Source: Ophiosphaerella korrae
Taxonomy: Eukaryota; Ascomycota; Dothideomycetes; Pleosporales; Phaeosphaeriaceae
DNA length: 61,434 nt
NCBI GenBank assembly: GCA_028456385.1
Contig: JALNQF010000246.1
Span: forward strand, 1-61,434
Direction of reading: 5' to 3'
The notes under the pieces were generated by a model that was not told the DNA's origin, did not search any database, and saw only the letters and a list, made by a program, of their open reading frames with translations. Below are positions 13,442 to 26,340 of this stretch, in pieces (position 1 is the stretch's first letter; each line of letters opens with the position of its first letter). The translations under genes and the position numbers were made by a program.

Positions 13442-16400
13442 TCTCCTTCTCTAGATAGGTTCTAGTTTATCTATTCTAGAGCTAAAGTTATTAATCTAGT
13501 TTCTTTATTAATATTAAGTTTTTTATCTTCTTTTATACTTACTAAGTCTATACTTTATTATCTTTAATTAGTAGATTATATATTATACTATAGTATTATA
13601 ATATTTTTTTACTCTTATTATAAGTTTTCTAATCTTTTTATAGATTATATTTCTTTAAAGTATAGTAAAGCTTATAAAGTATATATTTATACTAATACTT
13701 ATATATTTTATAATCTTTCTAGTATATCTTTAGTAAAGTATAGGTTAATAATACTTATTTATATATCTATACTTATTTATATATCTATACTTATTTATAA
13801 TAGAGAAAGCTATTAACTATACTTAAAATAAACTATCTAAATAGATTATAGAAGCTAAAAAAGAATATAATTAGATTCTAAGTATATAAGTAGAGAATTA
13901 TACGTATTTAGTCTAGTTCTATAAAATAAAAGCCTTAAATAATAAGAAGTTTATTACGTAAGCTACTCTTATAAAGTCTAAGCTTAATTTTAAAGCTATA
14001 GTAAAAGCTATATTTACTTCTATTATATTAAGTATTCCTATTACCTTTTTATCTAGTAGTAATACTATTAATCTTCTTAGTTTACTATAAAGTAGTTTAG
14101 AAGATTTTAATTTTAAAACTTTTCTAGTTTTCTAAAGTAGTTAAAGTTATCTTCTAGCTCTTATATTTCTTCTTATAGTTATCTTTTTTTATCTATTTTT
14201 ATCTATTTTACTAAGTAATTGTTTCTACTATTATAAAACTAGTATACTAGAATTTTCTTAACTTTTTATTCTTTTTATTTTCTATATATATTTACTTTAT
14301 ATACTAGTAGTTCTATATCTTATAGTACTTTTTCTAATAGTACTATATAAAAGGTTAAGTATATTCTTATTTTACTTAGTAGCTTTAATTTAAATATAAC
14401 TAGTATAACTTTCTTTTCTACTTTATATAGTTTTATCTTAATATAATCTAGTTTTAAGCTTAATTATTTCCTTTTAGTATTTTTTCTTAGTAACTATACT
14501 TTTTCTCTCTCTTTAAATTAAAGTTCTTTTATATATTTTTTATTATAGTATTTTACTATTTAATTATATAAGAACTTTATATTCTATCTTAATAAAAAAA
14601 CTTTACTAATAGACTTAGAAATATATATAATTATTTTTAGAAACTAAGATTCTATATTCTTTAGTATTTTATATATATTAGGGTTAAATCTATAATTTAT
14701 AAAGAAAGGTAATACTCTTATTACTATATTTTTTATACTATTATATACTAGCTATACTATATATAATAGTTATACCTAATTATTTTAGTTATAGTTAAAG
14801 TAGTATCTTAGGTATTATTTTACTATCTAATTTATATATTCGAATTATCTATTTATTTATAGATAGTATACTATTAATATTATATATTTAACTTCTAATT
14901 ATAATAATATTATTCTCTATAGATTTAATATAAATCTTATATCTCTATCTATAATAATTTTATCTAGTAGTCTATATTAACTAACTATAGTTCTTAGAAC
15001 CTAGTATATAGTAGCTTCTATCTTACTTTTCTTTTTATATAGTTTAAAGAATAAGTACTTTATAAGTTTATTTACTATTATTAAGTTTCTATTATATTTA
15101 ATTCCTAATATTAAGTTCTTTAACTTAAGTAACTTTATAATAAACTCTATTATAATAATTCTATAAAGTTATTTTAGTACTTTAACTAGTTATAATATTC
15201 TATATAGTTTTATAGTACTTTAGTTACTAGTTATCTTACTTTTAAGATATAGTAATTTCTTAAAAGTCTATCTAAAGTCTTATTAACACTTTAGTATTTA
15301 TATACTAGTAGTTTATAGAATTATTATATAAATTCTCTTTATATTTTCTTTAGAATATATATTCTTTTATATACTTTTATAAATCTTTCTTAGATTTTAA
15401 GTTTTTTTATTTTTTTAAAAGCTTTTTCTATTTCTTTCTAGATATATTTATTTAGCTTACTATTCTTCTATTTAATTATTATAGCTATTTTAAGTATATT
15501 TAGAACTAAATATTCTCTATTATTCTTAATTAGAATAGTACTAGTAGTATTTACTTCTTTTTATAAGTCTAGTCTTCTACTTATAGTATTTATAAATTAG
15601 TTATTTTTTTTTTTAGTATATATAATTTTAAAGTTAAATATTAATAGAAATTCTTACTATCTTATATATTATTATAATAAGTCCTTATTTAGTATAAATT
15701 TTATAAGATTCTTATAGTCTATATAAACTTTTATTTAATATTTTACTTTTTATAAGTATACTCTCTATTATTTAAATACTTTATAGATTACTAGTATTTC
15801 TTTATTATAGATTAAGTAATTAAGCTCTACTAGTTTTATTTTCTTAGAAAAGTATTTAACTAAATATTTTTATTTTATATTTAGGTCTTCTTATATAAGT
15901 ACTATTCTATAGACTAAATTAGATATATCTATTTTTACTATTACTAGTAGGTCTAGGTTATATATTCTAATAACTAGGTTCTCTATAAACTATTACTTAA
16001 TTTAGTTATATACTTTATTATATTCTAGTATCTATTTAAGTAGTATATCTTTCTTTATAAGTTTTATAATTAGTTCTATTAATTTAAACTATTTTATTAT
16101 TAATTTTCTACTAAAGTTTACTAGTCTATAGAATTATTATACTTCTTATAAGTTTTTAAGTATTAGCTATTCTTAGATTACTTTAATCTTATTTAAGTTA
16201 ATATTTATCTTTTTTAGTTCTTTAATAAACTTTAGAAAGTCTATTTCTTTTATATAGAATTTATACTTCTTTATTTTAAGAAATATTTTATTTTCTACTA
16301 GTTTTTTAAGTACTTTATATATATACTATATATATTCTTCCTCTATATTTAAGAATATAAAGATATTATCTAAGTATATAAATATAAATATATCTAAGTA

Positions 16401-19400
16401 TTTTCTTAGAACTATATTAATTCTTTCTTAAAATACTACTAGTATATTTATTAATCTAAAAAGTAGAACTATATATTTAAATAGTCTATATTATATTCTA
16501 AATACTATTTTCTATTTATTACTTTTCTTAATTCTAATCTTATAGTATATATATTAAATATCTAGTTTTATAAAGATATTTACTTTATATAGCTTATTTT
16601 ATATTTTATCTATAATTATATTTATTTTTTTAAAGTTTATATAAAGTTATTTTTCTTTAGTACTTTTTTTATCTATAAAGATTAGTTTATATACTACTAA
16701 GGATTAAGATTTTTATATTTATTTTTTCTTTATTACGTTTTAAATAAACGTATATTTAATCTTAGATTTTTTTTTAGTTTTTTAATATACTAGGCTCTAT
16801 CTTATTTTTTTTTTTTTTCTAGATTTATTACTAAATTCTATAGTTAGTATTCTAGAAAGTAGTTTTTTAGTTTAGTAAGTTACTCTTTTTATTTCTTATA
16901 TTTTTTTAAGAATTCTCTTTTATATATAGTTATATTAGCTTTTAGTATTTTTTTTTTAAAGTAGTTAATCTTTTCTATTCTTTAATTAATTCTTAGGTTA
17001 GTTATTTATAACTATAGTATACCTAATATTATATCTATAACTATATTTCTAATTTCTAATCCTTTTAGTTTTAGAGTAGAAAGTACTATTTTAAACTATA
17101 TAGGTTCTTAAAATAGCTTTTCTTTAATTATACTTAGTAGTTAAGAGTATTTCTTTATTATATACTCTATTCTTTAGCTTTCTATAAATTTCTTTAATAT
17201 AAACTTTTTTATAGCTCTACTATTAATTATTATTTATACTTTCTATTCTTAGTATATACTTATTTTTATAATATATAAGCTTCTTATACTTTATAGCTTT
17301 TTTTACTTTAGTTTTTCTTTAAACTTTCTATTTTTCTAAAGCTATTACTTTATTTTATACTTATAGTTTTTATATTTTAGATATTTATTATATATATACT
17401 TATACTATAGTTTCTTTTAAATATATTCTTTAGATAGATTAAGTCTTAGTCTAATTTTTATATATTCTTTATCTAGTATTTTAATAATTTTTTATCTTTA
17501 GATATCTTTATTTATAATTATATTTATATAGTTATATACTTTAAGTTCTTTATATATATAGTAATTTATATTTAAGTATAATATCTATAATATCTTAGTA
17601 TATACTAGATATTCTAGATCTATTCTTTTATTATATTCTTCCTAGTATTTATTTTTTCTAGGTCTTTTTTTTACTAAAATATAGTATATTATTAATACTT
17701 TTAGTATATAAGCTTTATTAATCTATTATATTTTTCTTATAAAGAACTATAATTTTTTTTATATAACTATTTTTCTTATTATAACTATATATTATTCTAT
17801 TTATTATTAGAATATTATAAATTTTTTTTATTTTAAAATTATATTCTTTTTAGTCTTTATATACTTTTTCTATACTTATAACTAGTAAGTATTTTTAAAT
17901 AAACTTCTAGTCTTTATTTTATTCTTTTATATTTATTATTATATAACTATTATAGCTATATATATCTAGCTAGGTATACTTTATACTTTTTATACTAATT
18001 TATTTCTTACTTACTTTTAGTTCTTTAGAAAAAGTTATAGTAGTCTCTTTATCTAGTACTAGTCTTTTAGCTTAAATTAATAGAATCTAGAGCTTTTCTT
18101 TTTCTAAGTTTTTTATTAGTAAGTCTATTATATAAACTACTTTTTTTAGTTATACTTTTTTTTTTTTTATTACTACTACTTTATTTTTTTATAAAGACTA
18201 TCTTACTTTTTACTTACTAAAAAAATATATATAGTAGTTATCTTAATAATAAAAAGTCTAGTAGAGTATTATATATTATAATTCTTTACTTTTAGCTACT
18301 TTTTCTTAAGGTTTAGTTTATACTTTTAGTACTTTCTTCTTACTTTTAGTTATTTTTAACTAAGCTTCTTTATTTTTTTTAAAATTCTTACTTCTATAGT
18401 CTTTTATAAAGTATCTTAGCTTTTATATTTATTATAAACTATATCTTTTTTTTATTTAAATTAATAGTCTTTTAAGTAATAGCTTTTCTTACTATAGTTA
18501 AAGTATATAAAGTCTTTATTTTTTTTATTTTTTTTATTTTTTTTTATTTTTATTAGCGTTAAAGATTATAAAGTTACTAGCGTCTTAGTTTCTAAGTTAG
18601 CTTTTATACTAATTCTTCTTCTATTCTTAAAAGTTATTATTAATTTATATTACTTATTATTTTAAAGCTTTTAGCGTTTTTAGTATTTCTATATAAATTA
18701 TCTTATATTAGATTTTTAAGTTTAGTTTTTATTTAAATTATAATATTAAAAATACTTTATTTTATTCTATATTTTATAAAAGTTATTTAAATTATAATAT
18801 ATATTCTAAAATACTTTTACTTTATATAAGCTTTTTAAGTCTTTTTTTAGCTTACTAAGTAATATTTATATTTTTAAATACTACTCTTATCTACTTAGTA
18901 AAGTATTTATAACTTCTAAAGATAGCTCTAGTTTTATTTTTCTATATCTATAGTATATATATTATATAGTTTATTTAATAAAACTTAAACTATTTTATTA
19001 TATTTTTTTTAAAGTATATTTTAATATATATTACTTTTTTATTTTCTTTATTAAAGTATAGTACTTATATATTAATCTAAAGTTATACTACTACTATAAA
19101 GAGTTTTAGTTATTTTTTTATTTTATTAAACTTTTTAAGTATAAGTATTTTTAGTAGTTTCTTTATTATACTTAATTTCTAGTCTTTAAGTAATTTATTT
19201 TATCTAGTTTTATCTTTCTATAATAGCTTTAATTTATACCTTATTTTATTTAGTATAGACTTAGAGTTCTTTATTCTATATTTCTAAAGTATTAATTACT
19301 AGTTTTATATTTTCTTTTTTAGAGATTAAGTTATTTAAGTAGTTTTTAATTACTTTCTATACTATATTATCTAATTTATAACTAATTAGAAGTACTTTAA

Positions 19401-19490
19401 CTTTTTTTTTAGTTAAACTTTCTACTATTATATTAGCTTAGACTATATACTACTTATACTTTACTTCTCCTAATAACTAAATTAGTAAGG

Positions 19491-19892
19491 TATAATAGGT
19501 TATCTATTATTAACTATAGTAACTCTTTATAGTATTAGTAAATTAAAAGTTAATAATAAAGGTTTATATTTTAATTTATAATAGGCTAATAATAATAGAA
19601 TAATTCTTGTAATATTAATATATTATCGCTTGTAGTTAATAATTAAATTACTAATACTATCCTAATAATATATATTTATATTAACTATATACTTATATTA
19701 ATCTCTTTATATAACTTTATAGATTACTCTAATCTATTATATATATTTATAGATTACTCTACGTTTTACGTATTTAGGTTATAGTAAGCTCTTTAATTTA
19801 GGTTATTACTTTATTCGTTCTATACTTTATTAGTGCTTAAGTTAGGACTAATTAGTTCTATCTTAATTTCTCTTATTATACCTATAATATTA
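19491..19892 (-). repeat. Chromovirus 5' LTR (minus-strand copy)
   Basis: This is the right-hand LTR of the full-length element. It keeps more C and G (for example acgttttacg and cgcttg) than its partner at 13,040, so the two LTRs decayed to different degrees. Confidence 0.8.
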
Positions 19893-20661
19893 TCTTTATA
19901 AACTTTTTTTAAGTAGTAAATAGTTAATAGTTTATTACATTATTATTATCTTTCTATTATATATAGTTAGTATAGTAGTATTTTTTAAGCTTTTAGGTAA
20001 TATAAAAAGAGCTTTATAAACTAATTACCTAGTATATTTTATTTAAAAAGTATATAATATACTAGTTTTTAAACTCTAGGTAGTATACTAATATAACTTC
20101 TACTTACTTTTTCTACTTTTTTAAAGTACTATTATTTACCTATTTCTTTTAGTACGCGATATACTTAGAGTACTATATTAAGTTACCTATAGTATTAGTA
20201 ATTATACGTGTAGAAACACGTTTAAGTCCTACTTTAAAGCTAAGGTCTTGCTAGCTTAGCTTCTATACTTTAAAGCCTTCTTCTTGTATTATTCTATCTA
20301 TCTTACGAAGCTGCTCAGCTAATATTTTAGGTAGGCGTCTACGTTTCTCTTTACTATTAGAATTATGGTGGCGCCGGTCAACGCTGCCCTCTAAGATTAT
20401 TGCCTAGCCCTAGCGTTTAGAGACTCTATCAAAGCGGAAAACGTCTGCCTTTGAGTGTGGGATCCTACAAGCCTCTATATACTCAATAGCGCCGTGCACC
20501 TTGGATTTTGTGGGCGTAGCATAACTTAGACGGTTATCCCAGTCTACCATTGAAAAATTGAGAAAAAAGGTTAAGATTTGGGGTGTGGAGGTGAGTTGTA
20601 ACTTGAGGGTCGGTGTTTTGATTTCCCCGCGGTGCGGGCTTTTTTTGCAGCCGCGTGCCAA
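19893..20661 (-). pseudogene. Tc1/mariner-type transposase relic, N-terminal part, disrupted
   Basis: Read on the minus strand from an ATG at 20,550, the frame gives a short run (MVDWDNRLSYATPTKSK at its start) followed by an HTH-type region that continues through several TAG/TAA stops to about 20,100. Words such as RRHHNS, EEGFKV and STRIITNTIGNL resemble the N-terminal DNA-binding part of fungal Tc1/mariner transposases. The stops sit where CAG, CAA or TGG codons are expected, a RIP pattern. The catalytic DDE region is not recognisable and the relic runs into the chromovirus LTR end at 19,892. To the right, tgcgggctttttttgcagcc near 20,631-20,653 and a TA near 20,662 may mark the original terminal repeat; this is inference. 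Confidence 0.55.
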
Positions 20662-21462
20662 TATACTATTCAAGGTGCAATTATCGCTGACTAACCCACC
20701 GTAAATGCAGCGAACAGACTTGATGGCAACACACTTCGGAGCTAGTGGCCGGTGATGCTCACAGTCATGGCGCCTGCAATCCCATGATCGTTGCAAGACT
20801 CAGAGGCAGGATCTGCAAACGTTGTAAGCCTTCACGATCATCTGGCCAGCGTAGGTCCAGGTCCATGGAGCTAAGAGACAAATTTGCCACTGTCATGGTG
20901 GCTGTAACGGCTTGCTGCGCGTCCGAAATCTACAGGTGGGTATTCGAATCAAATACTCCAGGCTGCCTTCGCTTCGTCGGTAATATTGTCCGGAGAGTAA
21001 TATAAGTTTGTTTGACTCCCGACGTAGGTAAGTGAATGCTTGGAAAAGTGACCAGTTGACCTGTCACATCCGATTCGCAAGATAGAAACCTATATTATTC
21101 TGCTTCGCAACCTTTCTTCTTCAAGATGAGGGCTTCAATTTGCATGAGCATGGGAATAATGGGTTGCTTTCCCGATACGGATGAACACAGCGAACCAAAC
21201 AACGAAATTACCACGATAGGCTCCCGCCTATGTGACTTGAGTGGTTGATCCGTGGGAAGAAGGCTTTTGTTCACATCAAAGCAGTAGGTTCGCACGTGGT
21301 TACATTTTGTTCAATGGACAGCATGGCCTTCTTGCGAACAACGCTACTAGTGGACTTTTATGAAAAGTATGACATAGGAACGAAACACAGAATTAGCTTT
21401 TGCAGTACTTATTTGACCATGTTCCGTCACGAATATCATATCATGATCAAGCAGGCCTCCTC
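20662..21462. other. Intergenic DNA between repeat block and DIS3
   Basis: About 800 bp of normal base composition. Short open frames on both strands show no family motifs and overlap each other. The right part is probably the 3' untranslated region of the minus-strand DIS3 gene. No RNA gene was recognised. Confidence 0.5.
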
Positions 21463-24400
21463 TCAGACGAGAGCTAGCTTGGCCTTTCTCTTTCCTGTTG
21501 ACTCCTCAACTTCATCCGTAATCCTTACTTGCACCTTTTCGAATAATTCTACCCTCCTTTGTATATCACCCTTGATATTCAACACGTAATTCTCCACATC
21601 AAACTCTGCCTCTGGTTCGGGGTTTGCTAGATCCCGCAAACGAATCAGGCTTTCAATCCCAAACCGCGGCACAAACACCACAAGTCCATTAGAGAATATC
21701 TTCATAATAAAGCCATCTTCTTTTATGTCTTTGCCCTTGAGTGCTTGGCCGACATAATATTCGATCGATGCACGGCCGGCGTTCTGCGCGTTGCGATGTC
21801 GCACATTGATATTCTTGCAAACGGCTTCTAGCTTCGTTTTGGATTGCAAGCTCGGGTCAAGTTGTTCATAATTAATGGCTGCAGCAAGTTGACGATGAGC
21901 TTCCAAATCAGCGTACCGACGAATGGGCGATGTGAAATGTGTATAGATCTCGCTAGCTAGACCGTAGTGTCTGAATTCAGGGAACGCTTGTGTGCCGGCA
22001 CAAAAGTACTCGGCCGACATCATGCAGCGAGTCGCCATGATTCTAACAAGGGTATTGAAGAAAGGATTACCAGGCTCGACGCAAGTATCCAGTGAGTCGG
22101 CCAGGGCTTTCGAGCTATCGGTTTTGAGTTCAAGGCTTTTCTTGACTTTGAGCTGGTTGGCTAATTCTTCGAAGTTTGTTTTAGGAGGTGCCGCGTGGCG
22201 ACGGAGAAGCGCGGTTTGGGGAAATGCCGCATAATTCTTTGCCGCAACAGTGATATTGGCAAGCAGCATGAACTCTTCGACGAGCGAGTTGGTGCCGAGT
22301 AGCTTCTTGGTCTGAACGTCTACCGGATCTGACGTCTCTGATTCCGTTTGAACCTTGACTTCAGGAGATGCGAGATTAAGTGCTCCCGCATCCATACGCT
22401 TTTGCTTCAACTTTTTCGAGAGCATCAGCAATGTGCGCATTCCATTAGTCAAGTCATCTTCTTGTGATTTATCATCGATGCGAATCTGAGCTTCCTCATA
22501 GCTGAATGCCTCTCTTGAGCGTATTACCGACTTGGTGAACTGGGATGAGACAATGTCTGCATCTGAAGTTATCTCCCACAAAACGGAGAAGGCATAGCGT
22601 TCAACATATGGCTTGAGAGAGCAGAGATCTGTTCCAAGCAACATGGGTAACATGTCTATGCGCTTGTCTACAAGGTAAACGGTTGTTCCGCGCTGGCTCG
22701 CTTCCTTGTCCATAGCATTATTTGGCTTTACGAAGTGCGATACATCTGCAATGTGTACACCCACGGCAAAATTTCCGTTTGGCAGCTTTTGTGCGTGGAG
22801 AGCGTCGTCAATATCAACACATCCCACAGGGTCGATGCTGCACACAAGCAAGTCTCTTAGATCCCTCCGCCCGACCCAACTTGGGTCGCCGAGGTTGGCG
22901 GGGACCTTCCAGTCATGTCCTTCGACGGGCAAGCAATCCAATACCGTCTTAGGGAACGGCTTGTATTGAACATCGTATTCCAGCAAGAGGGCTTCTGTCT
23001 CGGCACCTTTTGATTCGAGTTCGCCGAGCGATCGCACAAAATGCCCAACAGGGTATCGCGAATCTTTTTCCCAAGAGTCTATTGTTGCTAGAATGCGTTG
23101 TCCAACAAGTTCTCCAGCTTGCCGTGTCTTAATTCGAATTTTCGGGATGCGCTTGTCCATAGGCACAACAAACACTGTCTGCTGCTGCCTGCTTGATCTC
23201 GAGCTTGATCGCATAGAATCTCGATCGATATGACCAACGTATTGCCGCCAATTACGCTTCACAATACCGACGATTCGTGCAGTGGGTTGTGGCTTACCCT
23301 CTGCGGTCTGACCATGAACCCTTTTGACTATCTCCTGCAGAGCCTTTCTTTCTTTCTCTGATATGACATTTTCGGCATCCTCTGCCTCAGCATTGTCATT
23401 CTTGCTCACCATTTCTTCTTCAATGATTCTTGTCGATGGGGCTTTCCATTGGTCTTGCGGTAACACCTCCACAACTACCACATCGCCAGAAACTGCCCGG
23501 TTACTATTCTCTCTTCCGAGAATGAGAAGTGACTTATCAAAAGTAGGGACATGTACGGAACCTTCCAGGTAATTGTACGTCGAAACGTTAAAAATACCTT
23601 GGTGCATGGTTCCTGCTTTTAACCCAGTCATCATTTTCGAAATCGAAAAGTGATTTGGATAGAAAACCTCGCTGTTCTTTGATCTGACCTCTCTTTGCTC
23701 TTGTGCGGTACTCATCATGTCTAAAAGCTCATCCGCATTCTCTAGACCGTTCACGAACCCGGCCACTGTGGTTGTTAGAACCACATCATGCAGCATTTTT
23801 GAAGTACTTACAGCTCACTGCAGGTATTCTCTCCACCTGCGCTTTTCGCAAATTATCCTTGTCGTCCGTGATCATAATAATGGTTGGTATCCGCTTCTGC
23901 TTCTTGCTTCGTGTCGCAACTGCTTCTGTGATGTGACTATTATACCACTCTACCGCTTTACGGACAGCTCGATCATTCCTGTCATTGATGGTTTCTCCCA
24001 CATCCCGTGGCACATGCGTTTCTTGGCGGAACTCGTTGAAAAATACATAAAATCGCTTTCCTTCATTTTTTGTCAAAGTGATCAATCGGTGGTAGAGTGG
24101 TAATGAGCGATTCTTAACCTCTTCAAGAACAGTTTGAAGAACAATAACATCGTGGAATGCCGTATCTATCTCAAAAAGATCCATTCCGGCCAAGAAGGCA
24201 TTCGTGTCGGGTACTAAGTAGTGGCCATTTGGGTAGTCTTTGGATCCAGCTGGTGTATCTGAGAGCACAAACGATGCAACTACCTTGAATTAGCTTGATC
24301 TTCTTGGGTCGAATCGCAAGCATCACCTTTCATAGAATAACCAGTTGGTGCGATATCTAGACATGCTCGGCAAAGGTTTGAAGAGCAAGGAATGTCTTGC

Positions 24401-24528
24401 CGGAGATATAACTCTCTGACGATTTTCTGCACCTTGCCGCTTTTTGTTGATCGCACATAGACCTTGCTAGATAAATTGGCCTGGCTGCGTTCACTGATAT
24501 CGGATCTTTTTAGGCTAAAGCACTCCAT
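21463..24528 (-). CDS. dis3: Exosome exoribonuclease/endoribonuclease Dis3 (Rrp44)
   Basis: This is the catalytic subunit of the RNA exosome, degrading and processing RNA 3'-to-5' in nucleus and cytoplasm. Three exons join in frame: 24,327-24,528, 23,812-24,258 and 21,463-23,765, giving 983 residues (budding yeast Rrp44 has about 1,000). The N-terminus carries the CR3 cysteine motif (CSSNLCRAC). The PIN endonuclease domain follows at about 68-215 with acidic residues in VPDTN (D85), LEEVKN, NDRNDRA and ITDDKDN. Two cold-shock/OB segments come next, then the RNB domain with CSIDPVGCVDIDDAL, whose aspartates (about D528, D534, D536, D537) match the metal-binding set of the family. Intron 2 has a perfect GTAAGT donor and CTAAC branch. 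Intron 1 uses a weaker GTGATG donor and is the least certain join. The gene diverges from VMA13. Confidence 0.95.
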
Positions 24529-24790
24529 GTCTCCTCTAGTGAGAGCAATTGCAAAATGTTGGGGGTGGTGAATTGACGAATTGATGATGGCTAGAAAAGA
24601 GTCTTTGGTGCCAAGACATCTGGAGCTAGGTTAAAGCGGCTAGCCTATGAGGAAGCTTGGTGCAGATGACGGAGGTTGCAGCTCTGGTGGGCCGCGATAG
24701 CACAACATCAAAGCTTCAACACCACGTCTCCTGCCCTGTCACCCAATCCATCTTCGCGCATAGCCTTGGTACAAGCCACGCTATCTCACT
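24529..24790. promoter_or_regulatory. Divergent promoter region DIS3/VMA13
   Basis: Only 262 bp separate the two start codons, so both genes must share upstream control sequence or overlap in their leaders. No specific binding site was identified. Confidence 0.5.
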
Positions 24791-26340
24791 ATGTCAACAG
24801 AAGCGCAATCATTTCTCGCCTCGATCCAGAACAACATCCGTGGTAGACCAATATCATGGGAAGGCGCGGTGCGGGCCAAGACTATCACAGACGCAGACCT
24901 CAAGAAGATCAAGTCAATCGACAAAGTGCGTAAAGAGCAAAGAAAACAGACAATAGAGGGCGATTTGGATAGTTTCGTAGCGCTGTTGCTAGGCGGGAAC
25001 GGATCGCAAAGCATCTTCGAGGCGGCAGCAAAACGACAGGACATCATTCATTACATGCTGGTGCTCCTCGGGGATATAATTGATGGTATGTGGTTCACAT
25101 TAACGATTAATACTACCAACGGCTCGATCGATAACCGTACTTAGACATACCCACCCTCACAGCCGCCCTCATTCAACACCCAGCGCCCTACAAGCCGTTC
25201 CTCCCGCTATTAAAGAGCAGCGAAGATCCCGTCCCTCTTCTAACCTCCAACACTCTCACAGGCCTACTATCATACGCCGTCACTCAGCCTTCAAAGAACA
25301 CCTCGCAAGTCGACGAAGCTCTGCCTCAGCTCTTCACCTATCTCTCTACCCTTGCGAGATCACCTGATGCTGGCCTGCAAGACATTGCTGTAAGATTTTA
25401 CTCTGCTGTTCTACGCAGCACACATGCTAGACATGTCTTTTGGAAGCAAAGGGCAGAGACTTTAAACCCTCTTTTTGACATTCTTCGCGCCGCGGCAGGG
25501 ACTGCCAAAGACACGGATTCAACCCTCTATAGCAGCAATAGTCTTCGCAGCGAGGGGGCTCTCTCTGGAGGTGTTGGACTGCAGTTGCTCTACCATGTAT
25601 TGCTTGTTGTTTGGCAACTAAGCTTTGAGGGAGAACTTGTAGGGGATGGGTTACAAGAGTGCGTATCGATTGATCATGCTAGGTAATACCCGCTAACATC
25701 ATGCAGCGACCATGATATCGTGGTCCTGTATGCACAGCTGCTTCGCGTATCGCCAAAGGAGAAAACCACCCGTCTCCTCCTTTCCGCTTTGGTGAACCTC
25801 CTCACCACCAACCGCCAAACGCTTTTGCCCACAGCAGTTCTTGCTCGCCTACCTGGGCTGCTTAATAGTCTAAAGTCGCGTCATTTGACAGACGAAGATG
25901 CTCTTGAAGATCTACAGACATTGAACGAATTGCTCGAAGAGTATACCAAAACACAAACAACTTTCGACGAGTATGCTGCAGAGTTACACTCTGGCCATCT
26001 CCGCTGGTCACCGCCGCACCGCAATCCTACCTTCTGGCGCGAAAATGCCCGGCGCATTCTTGATGACAAGAAAGGAGAGCTACCTCGCAAGCTTGCAGAG
26101 ATTCTATCTAAGAGCTGGGAGAGCGATAAGCAGGTGCTAGCAATCGGCTGCAACGATGTAGCGTGTCTTGTAAAGGAAGTTCCGGAGAAGAGGCAACAAC
26201 TAGAAAAGCTAGGTTTGAAAGGAAGGGTTATGGAGCTCATGCAAGAGGCTGATGAGAGCGTTCGGTGGGAGAGCTTGAGAGCCGTTGGCGAATGGCTACG
26301 CTACAGCTTTGAGTCCAAGAGTGAGCTTCCAATCAGATGA
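24791..26340 (+). CDS. vma13: V-type proton ATPase subunit H (Vma13)
   Basis: This is a regulatory subunit of the V1 sector of the vacuolar proton pump, linking V1 to the stator and preventing wasteful ATP hydrolysis when V1 is free. Exons 24,791-25,085, 25,145-25,658 and 25,707-26,340 join to 480 residues, close to the 478 of yeast Vma13. Intron 1 has a GTATGT donor; intron 2 has a CTAAC branch. The C-terminal half holds the family signature around LRWSPPHRNPTFWRENA, followed by helical repeats of the HEAT/armadillo type up to the stop. The N-terminus (MSTEAQSFLASIQNNIRGR) and the ISWEGA region also fit the family. No signal peptide is expected or seen, as the subunit is cytosolic. Confidence 0.93.

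Larger units (their letters stand above)
13040..19892 (-). mobile_element. Full-length RIP-degraded Ty3/Gypsy chromovirus
   Basis: Two 402 bp LTRs (13,040-13,441 and 19,491-19,892) bound a 6.0 kb interior on the minus strand. Read from the right, the order is gag (about 19,490-17,100, with a decayed CCHC-like knuckle near 18,400), protease near 17,030, reverse transcriptase with the same YLDNI remnant near 16,360-16,400, integrase, and chromodomain near 14,180-14,330. A purine-rich tract adjoins the inner edge of the left LTR. RIP has removed nearly all ATG codons. No clear target-site duplication remains. It belongs to the same family as the copies at 1-5,659 but keeps gag. Confidence 0.85.

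Noticed and set aside
1..20340. Centromere or mitochondrial DNA as an explanation for the AT-rich block
   Set aside because: Readable Ty3/Gypsy domains, paired LTRs and the CA/TG loss explain it as RIP-mutated transposons; mitochondrial genes are absent. A centromeric role cannot be tested from sequence.
23717..24103. A 128-codon plus-strand frame across the DIS3 PIN exon
   Set aside because: It is a shadow of the conserved minus-strand exon and crosses a well-supported intron.
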